This document shows, one piece after another, positions 1-8,067 of a DNA stretch of 51,411 nucleotides. Position 1 is the stretch's first letter, and each line of letters opens with the position of its first letter. The stretch lies in assembly GCF_014649715.1 (NCBI RefSeq), contig NZ_BMTO01000001.1:60427-111837 (forward strand), in the 5' to 3' direction. Below the pieces are notes generated by a model. It did not search any database. It was not told the DNA's origin and saw only the letters and a program-made list of their open reading frames with translations. Source of the DNA: Streptomyces lateritius (lineage in GTDB: Bacteria > Actinomycetota > Actinomycetes > Streptomycetales > Streptomycetaceae). Position numbers and translations under genes: made by a program.

Positions 1-30
1 CCCCGTCGTGGTGGCGGTGTTGTTGGCCAT
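1..30 (-). CDS. Start of a coupled element gene, cut by window edge
   Basis: An ATG on the minus strand at 28-30 begins a frame reading MANNTATTTG to the edge of the window. It starts 2 bp after the stop of the membrane protein gene on its right, so it is probably translated by coupling within the same transfer operon. In AICEs of this layout the next genes would be transfer and replication functions, but only ten codons are visible and no function can be assigned. Confidence 0.4.
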   Translation of the reverse strand, partial: MANNTATTTG

Positions 31-32
31 GG

Positions 33-1643
33 TCAGACGTTCCATCCCTTCTCGGCCTGGGTCCCGTTGCGCGGGTCCTCGTGGCGGGCGATGTCCTGCT
101 CGTGGGCGGTGCGGAACAGCGGCCCCATGTCCTCCGCGACCGCGACCGCGCTCATGAGGGCGCCGAAGATGTCGTTGAAGCCGCCCGCGACTTCCTTCTC
201 CAGCGGGAACTCCGAATCCGATCGCTCGGCGAGGATCTTCATCACGTTCGCCACGCTGGTCAGCGCGGCGGGCAGTCCTTCGACCATGGCCAGGATCTCC
301 ATGGCGTTCTCGGGGTCGTAGCTGTTGGCCGCGGCTTCCATCTCCGCCGCGTACTCCTCGAACCGGAAACCCGACACGATCTCTCCTTCGGTGTTCTCGC
401 TGGTGGTGGGTGTTGCCGGGACAAGCCCGCCGGGACGCTCGACCTGGTCGCCGATCTGCTCGGATGCCTCGTCGGATGCCTCGGCGTCGATGGCGGCCTC
501 GGCGTCCTCCAGGGCCGCCCGGATCTCCTCGTCCCGGCTCTCGCGCTGCTCGGCGGCGGTGCGCTTGAGGCGGGCGTAGAGGTGGCGGCCGGGGTGGATC
601 AGCCACGGCAGGTTGAGCTTCCGCCCGATCGGCGACGTCACGAAGCCGACGATGCCGAGCGCCCCGGCGAGCAGCGCTGCGAGCAGGCGGCGGCGCTGGA
701 ACCGGGCCGCCGACCTGCGCAGAGCCTTTCGGGCCTGCTTGCGGGCGGGTGCCTTGCGGACCCGGTCACGCTGGCCGTCGACCTGCCCGGCAGCCCTCCG
801 GTCCCGCGCCTTACGGGCGCGCTCTATCGCCGCACCACGGGCCTTGCCGATGCGGCCGGCGGCTTTGCCCACGGCGCGGCCGATCGGCCCCTTCTTCGGC
901 AGCGACGCTGCCCGCTGCTCGGCCTTGGCCTGGCGGCGGGCGTCCGCCACCGAACGGCGGGCGCCCTTGGTGTCGTTGCGGCGAGCAGCCCGTGACGGAG
1001 ACGTCTGCCGGGCCGCGTCCCGCAGGGCCTTGACCTGCCCCACCCGGCCCGCAGACCGGCGCGGAGAGGCGGAAGTACCCGACGAGGACAGATTGTTCGC
1101 GGGTGACTTCCGCAAGCGGTTCAGCCGGGCAGACTTCTTCCCGGCCGGGGAGGGGCCGCCAGTGGTCCGGGATCCGGTGCCGGTGCCGCGACCGCGCCCA
1201 GCGGCTTTAGTGGTCCCGTCCTTCCCGCTGCGGGCCTGCGTCGGCACCCGGCCCGTACTGCGTCGACTGGCCGATCCCGTCCCGCCCGTGGCGCTGCCGG
1301 TACGGGCCCTGGCGCCCGTGGGGGCGGTACGGCCCTGCGCCGCCTTGGCATTGGCCTTGTTCCTGTTGTCGCGACGGTGGCGGGTGGCTGCGGCGGCGGT
1401 GCCGAGGACGACCGCGCCGGTCGCTGCGACCGCGAGCGCGGCAGGTCCTCCGACCAGGGCGGCAGCTGCCAGGAGAGATGCGGTGGTGTTGGTGCCGGTC
1501 ACGGCGAGCGGGACGACTGGCCACCCGCCGGGCGTGTGCTCCACGACGGCGGCCGGTGCCGGGGTGGGTTCGGGTGTCGGGGTAGGGACGCTGTCCGGAG
1601 GGGCGTCGGGGCCTGCTACCGGAGCGAGGGTGGTGTCAGTCAT
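33..1643 (-). CDS. Basic membrane-anchored protein of AICE transfer operon
   Basis: This 536-residue protein has no function I can assign. The start at 1643 is chosen because GAAGGAG lies about 13 nt before the ATG and a longer frame lacks a site. A Pro/Thr-rich N-terminus (residues 1-40) is followed by a hydrophobic segment (about 41-87), a long Arg/Lys/Ser/Thr-rich tract (about 88-320) typical of DNA- or RNA-binding disorder, a second hydrophobic segment (about 325-350) and an acidic C-terminal domain of about 180 residues. It sits downstream of spdB-like and RRQRL genes, so a role in conjugal transfer or spread at the membrane is inferred. The basic tract could contact DNA near the transfer pore; this is speculation. 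Confidence 0.75.
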   Translation of the reverse strand: MTDTTLAPVAGPDAPPDSVPTPTPEPTPAPAAVVEHTPGGWPVVPLAVTGTNTTASLLAAAALVGGPAALAVAATGAVVLGTAAAATRHRRDNRNKANAKAAQGRTAPTGARARTGSATGGTGSASRRSTGRVPTQARSGKDGTTKAAGRGRGTGTGSRTTGGPSPAGKKSARLNRLRKSPANNLSSSGTSASPRRSAGRVGQVKALRDAARQTSPSRAARRNDTKGARRSVADARRQAKAEQRAASLPKKGPIGRAVGKAAGRIGKARGAAIERARKARDRRAAGQVDGQRDRVRKAPARKQARKALRRSAARFQRRRLLAALLAGALGIVGFVTSPIGRKLNLPWLIHPGRHLYARLKRTAAEQRESRDEEIRAALEDAEAAIDAEASDEASEQIGDQVERPGGLVPATPTTSENTEGEIVSGFRFEEYAAEMEAAANSYDPENAMEILAMVEGLPAALTSVANVMKILAERSDSEFPLEKEVAGGFNDIFGALMSAVAVAEDMGPLFRTAHEQDIARHEDPRNGTQAEKGWNV

Positions 1644-1737
1644 GCTGGTGTGCACTCCTTCGCGGAGAACAGCAGAGCCCGCACGCAAGGCTTCCTACGG
1701 CGCGGCGTACGGGCTCTGCTAAGCGAGGTGTTGCAGG

Positions 1738-1980
1738 TCAGAGCCGGTTCGGCTCCAGGGAGAAGAAGACGACGTTGGCCCGGGCGAACTCGGGGTTCTC
1801 CGAGCTGATGCGCTCGCGCAGCCACAGGAACATGTCGTTGCGGGTGCTAGTCGGGCCCGGGGTGACGGTGCCGTGCCAGGTGCCGGCGATCCGGCCGGGC
1901 ATGTCGAGGGTGAGCACGTAGTGGTGCGAGCCGTGCTGCTGGGCGGTCGCCATGGTGTTCTGTTCGGTCTGGCTGCTCAC
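1738..1980 (-). CDS. Small conserved element protein
   Basis: An 80-residue protein started at GTG 1980, which has GAGGAG 7 nt upstream; an internal ATG at 1953 has no comparable site. The core (HYVLTLDMPG..., ...ANVVFFSLEPNRL) looks like a compact alpha/beta fold, with a WLRER helix in the middle. It lies 17 nt after the RRQRL gene and 94 nt before the basic membrane protein, so it belongs to the transfer operon. No family is recognised. Confidence 0.65.
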   Translation of the reverse strand: MSSQTEQNTMATAQQHGSHHYVLTLDMPGRIAGTWHGTVTPGPTSTRNDMFLWLRERISSENPEFARANVVFFSLEPNRL

Positions 1981-1996
1981 GCGGTGTCTCCTCGCG

Positions 1997-2326
1997 TCAG
2001 GTGGTGGGTGAGTCGGCGCACGGGGTGCACATGCCGAGCGACCGCGGGATGCGATATCCCGCGTCGCGGCGGCAGTTGGGGCAGATCCGCTGGGCCGTGT
2101 TCGCCCGCTCCAGGGCCGCACGGCGAGCGGGCGTCATCGGGCGGACGGGCTTGGCCCGGTCGATGCGGTAGAGGTAGGCGACCAGCGGTCCCCGTCGCCT
2201 GCGGGGGCGCTGCAGCTCGGCGGCGACGTCCTGACCGCCGGGCCGCAGGCCGAGGGCCCGGAGCTGGCGGTAGGTGGCGTAGCCGTCCGGGGCCAGACGC
2301 CACCGGTAGACCGGCAGCGCGCTCAC
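1997..2326 (-). CDS. RRQRL-motif zinc-binding protein
   Basis: A 109-residue protein of a family common in Streptomyces integrative elements. It has an N-terminal stretch around YRQLRALGLRPGGQ, then a basic RPRRRR patch, and two CxxC knuckles (CPNC and CTPC) near the C-terminus that should bind one zinc. The GTG start at 2326 overlaps the stop of the upstream DUF2637 gene (GTGA), so translation is coupled. Its exact role is unknown; its constant place next to spread genes suggests a transfer or copy-control function. Confidence 0.75.
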   Translation of the reverse strand: MSALPVYRWRLAPDGYATYRQLRALGLRPGGQDVAAELQRPRRRRGPLVAYLYRIDRAKPVRPMTPARRAALERANTAQRICPNCRRDAGYRIPRSLGMCTPCADSPTT

Positions 2327-3327
2327 GACGCAGCGCCTTCGAGCATCCGGCCGGCGGTCGTGTCGCGGTGCTCCTGGTAGCGGGTGGAGACCCAGCCGAC
2401 CGACCAGCCACACAGCTCCGCGGCCGACCGGACCGGCAGCCCCTCCGCGAACGCGGCGGCGACGATCTGGCGGGCGCGGTCCTCGGGCCGCTTCTCCTTC
2501 ACCGGACCACCAGAGAGCAGCGCGGCCCGTTCACGAGCCGCCCGCTCCTCCCGCTCCGCACGCTCACGACGGGCCGCGGCTTCCCGCTCCAGACGCTCCG
2601 CCTCCCGGCGCTGAGCGGCCTCACGCTCCAGGCGTTCACGCTCACGCTGCTGCTGTTCACGCTCGCGTTCACGGCGTTCACGGGCCTCTCGCTCGGCCCG
2701 CTCCCGCGCCTCCGTCTGCTCGCGTTCGGCACGGCGCGCGGCTTCCTCCCGCTCGGCCTGTTCACGGGCGAGGCGGGCCTCATGCTCGCGCTGTTCACGC
2801 GCCTGGACCTCGGCGTGCTCGCGCTCCTCGCGGGCCCGCCGCTCGTCCGCCTCACGGCGCTCCCGGGCTTCTCGCTCGCGCTCGGCCTGCTCGGCCCTGC
2901 GCTGCGCTTCCTGTGCCGTCAGAGCGGCGGTGATGGCCCGCCGGTAGGCGAGTCCGGTCTCGGCTGTGACGATCAGGAGGAGCGGTGCGACCGCGTGCAC
3001 GGCCACGCCGACCAGGTCTTTCCTCAGCGCGGAGTCCGCGACGTTGAGGGCGAGGGTCATGCAGCCGGTCATCCAGCGCAGCGCGACCGGCCACCCGCCG
3101 CCGTGCCCGCCCAGCCGGGCGAGGACCGCGTCCAGGCGGACCACGATCACGACCGCCGCGTCCACGACGAGCGGCAGGATCGGCGCGGTCCAGTCCCACT
3201 CGTCCGGGGTGTGAGCCGCCATGAGCGGGGTGACGGTGAGGATGGAGTAGAGCATGGCGCCGGCCACGATCAGCCACGTGCCGACCGACAGGGCGCGCTC
3301 GGCTGAACGGATCTGAACACTGTTCAT
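2323..3327 (-). CDS. DUF2637 (SpdB-like) spread protein with coiled coil
   Basis: A 334-residue membrane protein. Residues 1-130 carry four hydrophobic helices (about 13-35, 47-68, 80-100, 108-125) matching the DUF2637/SpdB type that supports intramycelial spread of Streptomyces plasmids. A very long Arg/Glu/Gln-rich heptad region (about 140-275) should form a cytoplasmic coiled coil. The last 50 residues (AELCGWSVGWVSTRYQEHR) look like a helix-turn-helix. The start is set by GGGAGG upstream and by ATGA overlap with the preceding gene. The coiled coil plus C-terminal HTH suggests the protein tethers DNA or partners to the membrane; this is inference. Confidence 0.8.
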   Translation of the reverse strand: MNSVQIRSAERALSVGTWLIVAGAMLYSILTVTPLMAAHTPDEWDWTAPILPLVVDAAVVIVVRLDAVLARLGGHGGGWPVALRWMTGCMTLALNVADSALRKDLVGVAVHAVAPLLLIVTAETGLAYRRAITAALTAQEAQRRAEQAEREREARERREADERRAREEREHAEVQAREQREHEARLAREQAEREEAARRAEREQTEARERAEREARERREREREQQQRERERLEREAAQRREAERLEREAAARRERAEREERAARERAALLSGGPVKEKRPEDRARQIVAAAFAEGLPVRSAAELCGWSVGWVSTRYQEHRDTTAGRMLEGAAS

Positions 3328-3599
3328 TCCGGCGCCTCCCGCACCTCGATCGAGGCGATCAGGTATGCCCGGGCGGTCGGGTCGTCCGGCCAGAGCGTGG
3401 TCTCGGTCCACTGCCACTCGGCGCCGTCCGTGAACGTGTAGCCGAGCGCGTTCAGCGCCCGTGAACGCTCCCGAACAGTCGGCACCTCACCGCTGCCGAG
3501 GTCCGCCTCGGGCCACGCCGAGACAGGCCGCGGCAGCACCACATACAGCCGCCAGCGATCGCGCCGGCTGGACAGGTGCGCGATGATCGTCGTGGCCAT
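3324..3599 (-). CDS. Hypothetical AICE operon protein
   Basis: A 91-residue protein without a family I recognise. ATG 3599 is preferred because GGAGG stands 7 nt upstream; an overlapping GTG lies 3 nt earlier. Both overlap the upstream stop, and the end overlaps the DUF2637 start, so it is locked in a coupled series. The sequence has WRLYVVLPRP and a C-terminal AYLIASIEVREA strand-like pattern, consistent with a small alpha/beta protein. Confidence 0.7.
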   Translation of the reverse strand: MATTIIAHLSSRRDRWRLYVVLPRPVSAWPEADLGSGEVPTVRERSRALNALGYTFTDGAEWQWTETTLWPDDPTARAYLIASIEVREAPE

Positions 3600-3865
3600 C
3601 ACGCCACCTCCGGGGCGCCCGTGGCGGCGGCCTGGTTGGTGAGCGCGGTACGGGCCGCGAGGACGCGCCGGCGAGCCCGGCGGATGCGCCGCTTGTCGAG
3701 CATCGACGGGGTGCGGTCAAGGGTCGCGATCTGCGCGTCGAGCAGGTCGACCTCCGCCAGGATCAGCGGCATCTCCTGCTCGATCGCGTCCAGCTCCGCC
3801 GCCGACGGCTCACCGTCGAACGGGGTGGCCGTAACAACGGCCTGAAGTGCAGCGATGGACTTCAT
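3599..3865 (-). CDS. DUF6284-like small protein, first gene of operon
   Basis: An 88-residue protein resembling the DUF6284 proteins that open transfer operons of many Streptomyces AICEs, judged from the pattern AELDAIEQEMPLILAEVDLLDAQI followed by an Arg-rich RRIRRARRRVLAAR helix. It is mostly helical with a basic C-terminal half. ATG 3865 has GAGAGG about 10 nt upstream. It is the first gene after a 340-nt leader with hairpins and is divergent from the GntR regulator, whose operator covers the promoter. Function is unknown. Confidence 0.7.
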   Translation of the reverse strand: MKSIAALQAVVTATPFDGEPSAAELDAIEQEMPLILAEVDLLDAQIATLDRTPSMLDKRRIRRARRRVLAARTALTNQAAATGAPEVA

Positions 3866-4208
3866 TGGGTGTGTTCCTCTCTCGCAGGAACGGCCCGAAC
3901 CGAGGCCCCGGAGTTGCACCTCCGGGGCCTCTCGCCGTTGGAACCAATCCGGCTCCCCTCGACCCCGCCCGTACGAGACGGGCGGAGGAGGCAACCGGCC
4001 GCAGCCGTCGAAGCTGCGGAAGGCCTGAGTGCGCGGCCTTGGGCCGCGCTGGCCACCTTTCTGAGGAGGTGGCGACCTCGTCACGCTGTTGAGTTCTCAA
4101 AGCACGGTCGCTTCCTTGGAGCCGTTTCACGGGCCCTCCGGGCGCCGGGAGCAGCCCAAAGAAGGCCGTCCCCCGCCCGCTGTCCTAGGACTGCGGGCGT
4201 CTGGGATG
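3866..4208 (-). promoter_or_regulatory. Long structured leader of element 1 transfer operon
   Basis: About 340 nt separate the predicted promoter from the first operon gene. Two inverted repeats are visible. One is a perfect 12-bp stem, GAGGCCCCGGAG at 3902-3913 and its complement at 3920-3931, about 35 nt before the start codon. The other is a CCACCT/AGGTGG stem near 4050-4072. A stem so close to the ribosome site could attenuate or terminate transcription. No known riboswitch is recognised. Confidence 0.45.
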
Positions 4209-4237
4209 AGAATGGCGCACAGTCCCAGGACTGTCAA
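4209..4237 (-). promoter_or_regulatory. Promoter of element 1 transfer operon
   Basis: On the minus strand TTGACA (4237-4232) is followed by 17 nt and CATTCT (4214-4209). The -35 box is perfect and lies in the centre of the 30-bp palindrome, so occupation of the palindrome by the divergent GntR protein should block it. Confidence 0.6.
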
Positions 4238-4250
4238 CAGTCCTGGGACT
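4221..4250. promoter_or_regulatory. 30-bp perfect palindrome, GntR operator
   Basis: AGTCCCAGGACTGT, a CA spacer and the exact reverse complement form 14-bp arms. Each arm is itself nearly symmetric (AGTCC...GGACT), giving four half-sites. It lies 34 bp before the GntR start and covers the divergent -35 box, the expected arrangement for autoregulation plus repression of transfer, as with KorSA-type control. A further TCCTAGGACT lies near 4182-4191. Confidence 0.75.
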
Positions 4251-4283
4251 GTGTTTGACTGGTCCTGTCGAGAGGAGTTCTGC

Positions 4284-5072
4284 GTGGCACCCAAGTGGCG
4301 AGAACTGGCAGACAAGCTCGCTGAGCGGATCAGGAGCGGCGAATACGCCCCGGGTCAGCAGCTACCGCACATCCGAGACCTGGTGGAGGCCGGTGAAGGA
4401 TCGAAGTCCACGGTTCACGCGGCGTACAAGGCTCTGGAGGCCGAAGGGCTCGTGACCTCATCACGGGGCCACGGCACTGTCGTACGGCAGCAGGCGCCGT
4501 TGAAGCGACTCGGCATCGCCCGATACGACAAGGCAAAGTGGCGAGACGGCGATGAGGTCGCGTTCATCGCGGACCGTGTGGCGTCGGGTCGGGCGTACAA
4601 GCGGGGCGAGCAGACGCAGAGCGTCAGTCGCGTGCCTGCGCCAGCCATGGTGGCAGCGGCTCACGGGCTGCCCGAGGGAGCAGAGGTGTACGCGCGTGCC
4701 CGCCTCGTGAAGGAGGGTGACCAGCCGACGCACACGCTGACCAGCTACTACCGGCCCGAGCACGTTGAGGGAACACGCATTGTCGACCCGGCGCCAGGGC
4801 CCGCTGGCCGGGGCGGCGGCTTCCGCGTGCTCTACGACGCCGGGTACGACATCGACCACATGCGCGAGGAGCTGTTCGCCCGGATCCCGACAACCGAGGA
4901 GGCGACGCTGCTCCAGCTGGCACCCGGCGAGTGGGTGGTCGAGCTCCACCGCACCACGTACACGGCGGACGGCACCGTTGTTGAATTCGCCATCGGCATC
5001 CACGCGGCCAGCCGCTTCGCGTGGGCATACGACTTCAAGGTCCCCGACTCGGCACAGGAGGCGAAGCAGTGA
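4284..5072 (+). CDS. GntR/HutC transcriptional regulator (Kor-like)
   Basis: A 262-residue GntR-family repressor. Residues 1-70 form the winged helix (LADKLAERIRSGEYAPG, STVHAAYKALEAEGLV, GHGTVV) and about 85-245 a UTRA-type effector domain. GTG 4284 is chosen because AGAGGAG lies 7 nt upstream; the open frame to the left has no site. It is divergent from the transfer operon and next to the 30-bp palindrome, so it is the likely master repressor of the element. Its stop overlaps the YdcF-like start (GTGA), so both are co-expressed. The UTRA ligand is unknown. Confidence 0.85.
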   Translation: MAPKWRELADKLAERIRSGEYAPGQQLPHIRDLVEAGEGSKSTVHAAYKALEAEGLVTSSRGHGTVVRQQAPLKRLGIARYDKAKWRDGDEVAFIADRVASGRAYKRGEQTQSVSRVPAPAMVAAAHGLPEGAEVYARARLVKEGDQPTHTLTSYYRPEHVEGTRIVDPAPGPAGRGGGFRVLYDAGYDIDHMREELFARIPTTEEATLLQLAPGEWVVELHRTTYTADGTVVEFAIGIHAASRFAWAYDFKVPDSAQEAKQ

Positions 5073-5722
5073 TTTCGCCACAGGCGTGGTCCGACGCACA
5101 ACTGCTATGGGACTTCCAGCAAATGCACCACGAGCCGCGCCCCTGCTCGGTCGGCATCGGACTGGGCAGCCACGACCTGGGCGTGGCCGAGGTGACGGCC
5201 GACCTTTACCAACGCGGAATGTTCCCGCTGATCGTCTTCACTGGCGCCACGAGCCGCACGACGCGCGATCGGATGCCTCGCGGGGAAGCTGAGCACTACC
5301 GGGAGCGGGCGATAGAGCTGGGGGTGCCGGCGTCTGCCGTCCTCGTCGAGCCGAAGGCACAGAACACGGGCGAGAACATCCGCTTCTCCCGCGCCCTGCT
5401 CGCGGAGCAGGGCGTTGGCGTGTCGTCCATCCTGCTTGTCAGCAAGCCGTACGAGGAGCGCCGGGCCTACGCGACGGCCCGCAAGCTCTGGCCGGACGTC
5501 GAGATCGTCAGTGCATCCGCCCCGATGACGCTCGCGGAGTACGTCGACTCAATCGGGGACGCCCGTCTAGTCCTCGACATGCTCGTTGGAGCGCAGCAGC
5601 GCCTGCTGATCTATCCGGAGCAGGGATTCATGATCAGCCAGCAGGTTCCTGAGGCCGTCACTGCCGCCTACGACCGCCTCCGCGCCGAAGGGTTCACGAG
5701 CCGCCTCGCCGCTACTCCGTAA
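5069..5722 (+). CDS. YdcF/DUF218-family protein
   Basis: A 217-residue protein of the ElyC/SanA/YdcF family. It shows the Rossmann-like pattern GLGSHD...YQRGMFPLIVFTGA, then SAVLVEPKAQNTGEN and SSILLVSKPYEERRA, which line the presumed nucleotide site. There is no signal peptide, so it is cytosolic. GTG 5069 overlaps the regulator stop and has AGGAGG 8 nt upstream. Such genes repeatedly follow the GntR gene in AICEs, which hints at a role in sensing or detoxifying a nucleotide signal; the substrate is not known. Confidence 0.75.
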   Translation: MISPQAWSDAQLLWDFQQMHHEPRPCSVGIGLGSHDLGVAEVTADLYQRGMFPLIVFTGATSRTTRDRMPRGEAEHYRERAIELGVPASAVLVEPKAQNTGENIRFSRALLAEQGVGVSSILLVSKPYEERRAYATARKLWPDVEIVSASAPMTLAEYVDSIGDARLVLDMLVGAQQRLLIYPEQGFMISQQVPEAVTAAYDRLRAEGFTSRLAATP

Positions 5723-5933
5723 CCGGGCACCCGCTAGGCACGGGGTGAGAGTTTCTCTACGACATCAAGGCACCCACCGCGCACGGCGCGGTGCGCGCGG
5801 CCCGTCGCCCGGGCCTGCGCTCCTGTCTACGCCCCGCTCCAGCCCGGCCGCCGTCCGCGCGCCTGACGGCTCGGGTTGATGGTGGGGAACCACGATGCGG
5901 CCCGGGCGAGTACGCGACGTGCGGGTCAGGGAG

Positions 5934-6173
5934 TGCCTCCGGCGGGGGCGCTCAGGCTCCGGGATGGCGGGGGCGCCGTACGCGGGTGCCAGCCGGTGGG
6001 GTGCTGAGGCGGGGAACTCCCATCCCGTCTGCCATCGACCCAGGACAAGCCGAGCAGACACGGCACCGGGCGTCCAGGTCGTTCGTACAGTGGCGCGCTC
6101 CACCTGGACGCCCGGCACCGTGCCCGCTCCACATACGTGTGGGTCGACGGCAGACGGGATGGGAGTTGGGGTG
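5934..6173 (+). repeat. AICE direct repeat, copy 1
   Basis: About 240 bp that recur at 19581-19819 with only scattered changes. Each copy lies downstream of the regulator genes of its element and before the cargo region. Open frames across it on both strands differ between copies only in ways explained by DNA identity, so I treat it as a cis-acting DNA element and not a gene. Confidence 0.85.
6015..6167. repeat. Nested 153-bp palindrome, copy 1
   Basis: Outer arms of 28 bp (6015-6042 and 6140-6167) are complementary at 27 positions. Inner arms (6061-6078 and 6103-6120) share a perfect 13-bp stem (CCGGGCGTCCAGG). Single-stranded DNA or RNA of this stretch would fold into a long two-tier hairpin. 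RepSA-type elements replicate by rolling circle, so a second-strand initiation (sti-like) or a transfer locus (clt-like) is a reasonable guess. Confidence 0.75.
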
Positions 6174-6458
6174 GCTGATGCTCGGTGGAGATGCACGATG
6201 ACCGTTCATATTTGGCCAAGTCAGAGTGCACGTTTTGCCGCTTATGCGACCCAATCTGCGGGGATCGTGGAAGAGCTGCGATGACCGCAACCTCTTGCGA
6301 TGACCACAAACAGGCATAACCCCTGGTCAGACATCTGTAGACAGCACTACAGGCGGACGTGGTGTGCAGTTTCTGGGTGTGGACAGCGCCGAGCCAGAGC
6401 GCTTCTCGAAAGCAGCGGGGACGGATACGTCCACTGCTAGCTTCGTGGCCTGAAGAAG

Positions 6459-6496
6459 ACCCCATCCGGGTCTGGGGAGACGTGACGGATGGGGTC
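6459..6496 (+). promoter_or_regulatory. Leader hairpin before small membrane protein gene
   Basis: GACCCCATCCG (6459-6469) pairs perfectly with 6486-6496 across a 16-nt loop, ending 40 nt before the downstream ATG. It could be an attenuator or the terminator of a short upstream transcript. There is no T-run. Confidence 0.45.
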
Positions 6497-6536
6497 GGCC
6501 AGCGCTACTCAACAGAGCAGCACCAGGAAGGATGAA

Positions 6537-6851
6537 ATGGATAGCCCACACACCCCTGCTGAGGCAGAGCCTACTCAAGCAACCACTAGCAAGGCCACGA
6601 GGACCACAGCGCTCATGCTGGGAGCTGGAACGCTCCTCACCGGATGCGCCGCAATGATCAGCGCTTCGGTGAGCGTGCAGGCGTACGCCCAACACTGCTC
6701 TGCACCTACGCAGTACAGCAGTGCGGTACCGCAACCCGCTCCGTCCGATAGTGCCCGTGGGGACCTCCTGGCAGCCGGTAGGACCGTCGCTGGCCCCCCG
6801 GCCAGGCCTAAAGCCGCAGTTGCTCGGTGGTTGGCCCAGGTACACAAGTGA
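6537..6851 (+). CDS. Small membrane protein or lipoprotein
   Basis: A 104-residue protein with ATG 6537 behind a GGAAGG site. Residues about 24-48 are hydrophobic and contain LLTGC, which fits a lipobox, though the preceding n-region is unusually long (about 30 residues) and weakly charged. It could equally be a single-pass membrane protein. The rest is Ala/Pro-rich and low in complexity. It lies in the cargo part of element 1; function unknown. Confidence 0.5.
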   Translation: MDSPHTPAEAEPTQATTSKATRTTALMLGAGTLLTGCAAMISASVSVQAYAQHCSAPTQYSSAVPQPAPSDSARGDLLAAGRTVAGPPARPKAAVARWLAQVHK

Positions 6852-7165
6852 GTGTCTAACTGCGTGACAACGCCGACGAACAGCGGCGAACAAGCGCGAA
6901 CGTCTGCGGACCATCAGTGCAGGTGAGAGACACACCGGTCCAAGGTAGAGCTCGCACATAAGTTGCTTCGGGACGAAGAGGTCGCCGTGCCAGGTGGGAC
7001 GGGGACCCGGGAATACGACGGGTGCCGAGAAGGGTCGCACGGCTCGACTCGGCACCCGTTTCCGCACTTCACAACACCTGCCAGGTGTCAAAGCTCCGTG
7101 ATTCATCGAAGCTCATGTCGGTAGCGCAGCACCCGCTGTCAGAAGCGCACTGTACGGTCTGCGTC
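6852..7165. other. Spacer without recognised gene
   Basis: About 310 bp with lower GC than its surroundings. A CGTGCCAGGT at 6985-6994 resembles the presumed integrase arm motif but stands alone. A TACGGT box at about 7154 could be the -10 of the next gene. Confidence 0.4.
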
Positions 7166-7561
7166 ATGGCTGAGAGACCTACAACGAGTTGGCGCGAGGG
7201 CATAGCCCGTGAGGCCGAGCAACTGGCTGCCGGCACCCTGGATCCCGGCTGCGCTTGCATGGCCGACTTGTACCCGGATGCGCTCTTGGTGGCGACCGAT
7301 GCAGTGCTCGACTCCTTCGACGCGGAGGTGGCCGAGCTGGATGGTGCAGAGGACGCCCAGGTCTTCGCCGTGGTCGAGCGCGCCGTCCTGGCCCTGAACG
7401 CTGTGGACGACGTCCACAGCGGCTATGAGACGGACGAACGCGAGGCGTTGTGCGACTACATCGACACGGCCCTGACTGAGCACGGCGTCGACGTGGCCGC
7501 GCTGACCGCCCGGCACGGGCTCGGGCGATATGAGCTCACGGACAAGTGGCGCGATTGGTAG
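7166..7561 (+). CDS. Acidic hypothetical cargo protein
   Basis: A 131-residue, strongly acidic, probably all-helical protein (TSWREGIAREAEQLAAG, DAVLDSFDAEVAELDG, EREALCDYIDTALTEHG). No ribosome site is obvious; the TACGGT box close to the ATG suggests a leaderless or near-leaderless transcript. The size, acidity and isolation resemble immunity-type or anti-restriction proteins, but no family is recognised. Confidence 0.6.
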   Translation: MAERPTTSWREGIAREAEQLAAGTLDPGCACMADLYPDALLVATDAVLDSFDAEVAELDGAEDAQVFAVVERAVLALNAVDDVHSGYETDEREALCDYIDTALTEHGVDVAALTARHGLGRYELTDKWRDW

Positions 7562-7587
7562 ACGCTTCCATCGACGGCTTCACCGTC

Positions 7588-7615
7588 GTGCCACACCCGT
7601 GCCAGATAGGGCGGG
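7588..7615. other. Probable integrase arm sites, right end of element 1
   Basis: CGTGCCACACCCGTGCCAGAT followed by a gcgg and a CCACGGT.AA motif matches 21113-21165 near the right end of element 2, and the CGTGCCA motif also occurs beside the integrase gene at 10862-10882. It therefore marks the right end region of element 1. The core att site of element 1 is not found. Confidence 0.5.
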
Positions 7616-7737
7616 GAACCACGGTGAATGAGGGGTGCTGTCGATGCCAGCGCAAGGGATCAGTACAGCCCCCAACCGTGCAGCTCAGGCGCAGGGCCAT
7701 CCTCCCGCTCTTGTAACGCGGTGCCCTTCCAGTGCCT

Positions 7738-8067
7738 TCAGAGCAAGGGAGAGAAGCCGGCGGACCGGTCGAGCTGGAAGGGTGAGCCATTTCGTGTGGG
7801 CACCCAGCCCTGCCGCAGGGCGGACGTGATGGCCTCTGCGGCATCGGAGGGCAGGACAGAGCCGCCCGGAGCTTCGAGCCAGTTACCGGGGTGGACTTGG
7901 TCCGTGGTTACGACGAGGGTCGTCCCAGGACGATCCGCATGCTCCACGGCGTACGTGCATGGGGACCAGCCGAGGCCTTGGCTATAGGTCGGTCTGCGTC
8001 GCAGTCGCCAGCGGTAGGTCGTGTCGCCGACGACAATGCACCGCGCTCCTTTGCGGCCCAACGCCAT
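7738..8067 (-). CDS. Conserved Streptomyces hypothetical protein
   Basis: A 109-residue protein that begins MALGRKGARCIVV and continues with YRWRLRRRPTY, LVVTTDQVHPGNWL and ALRQGWVP; this matches a family I recall as widespread stand-alone genes in Streptomyces. GAGGGAG precedes ATG 8067 by 5-6 nt. The fold looks mainly beta. Function is unknown. Confidence 0.7.
   Translation of the reverse strand: MALGRKGARCIVVGDTTYRWRLRRRPTYSQGLGWSPCTYAVEHADRPGTTLVVTTDQVHPGNWLEAPGGSVLPSDAAEAITSALRQGWVPTRNGSPFQLDRSAGFSPLL

Larger units (their letters stand above)
5723..6458. other. Non-coding spacer with repeat and palindrome
   Basis: No convincing gene is seen. It starts with a GTTTCTCTAC...ATCAAG.CACCC motif at about 5751-5775 that is also found at 19385-19410 after the regulatory genes of element 2. 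It then holds the 240-bp repeat described separately. From 6280 to 6311 a TGCGATGACC-CAA unit occurs twice. Confidence 0.6.

Noticed and set aside
5926..6465. Long minus-strand open frame across the palindrome, with a similar frame at 19399-19779
   Set aside because: Similarity of the two frames follows from the DNA repeat; there is no ribosome site, composition is poor, and frames are open on both strands.
7700..7730. Second tRNA-like att core (CTTGTAA loop) at the end of element 1
   Set aside because: Only the anticodon loop resembles a tRNA; no T-arm or acceptor follows.
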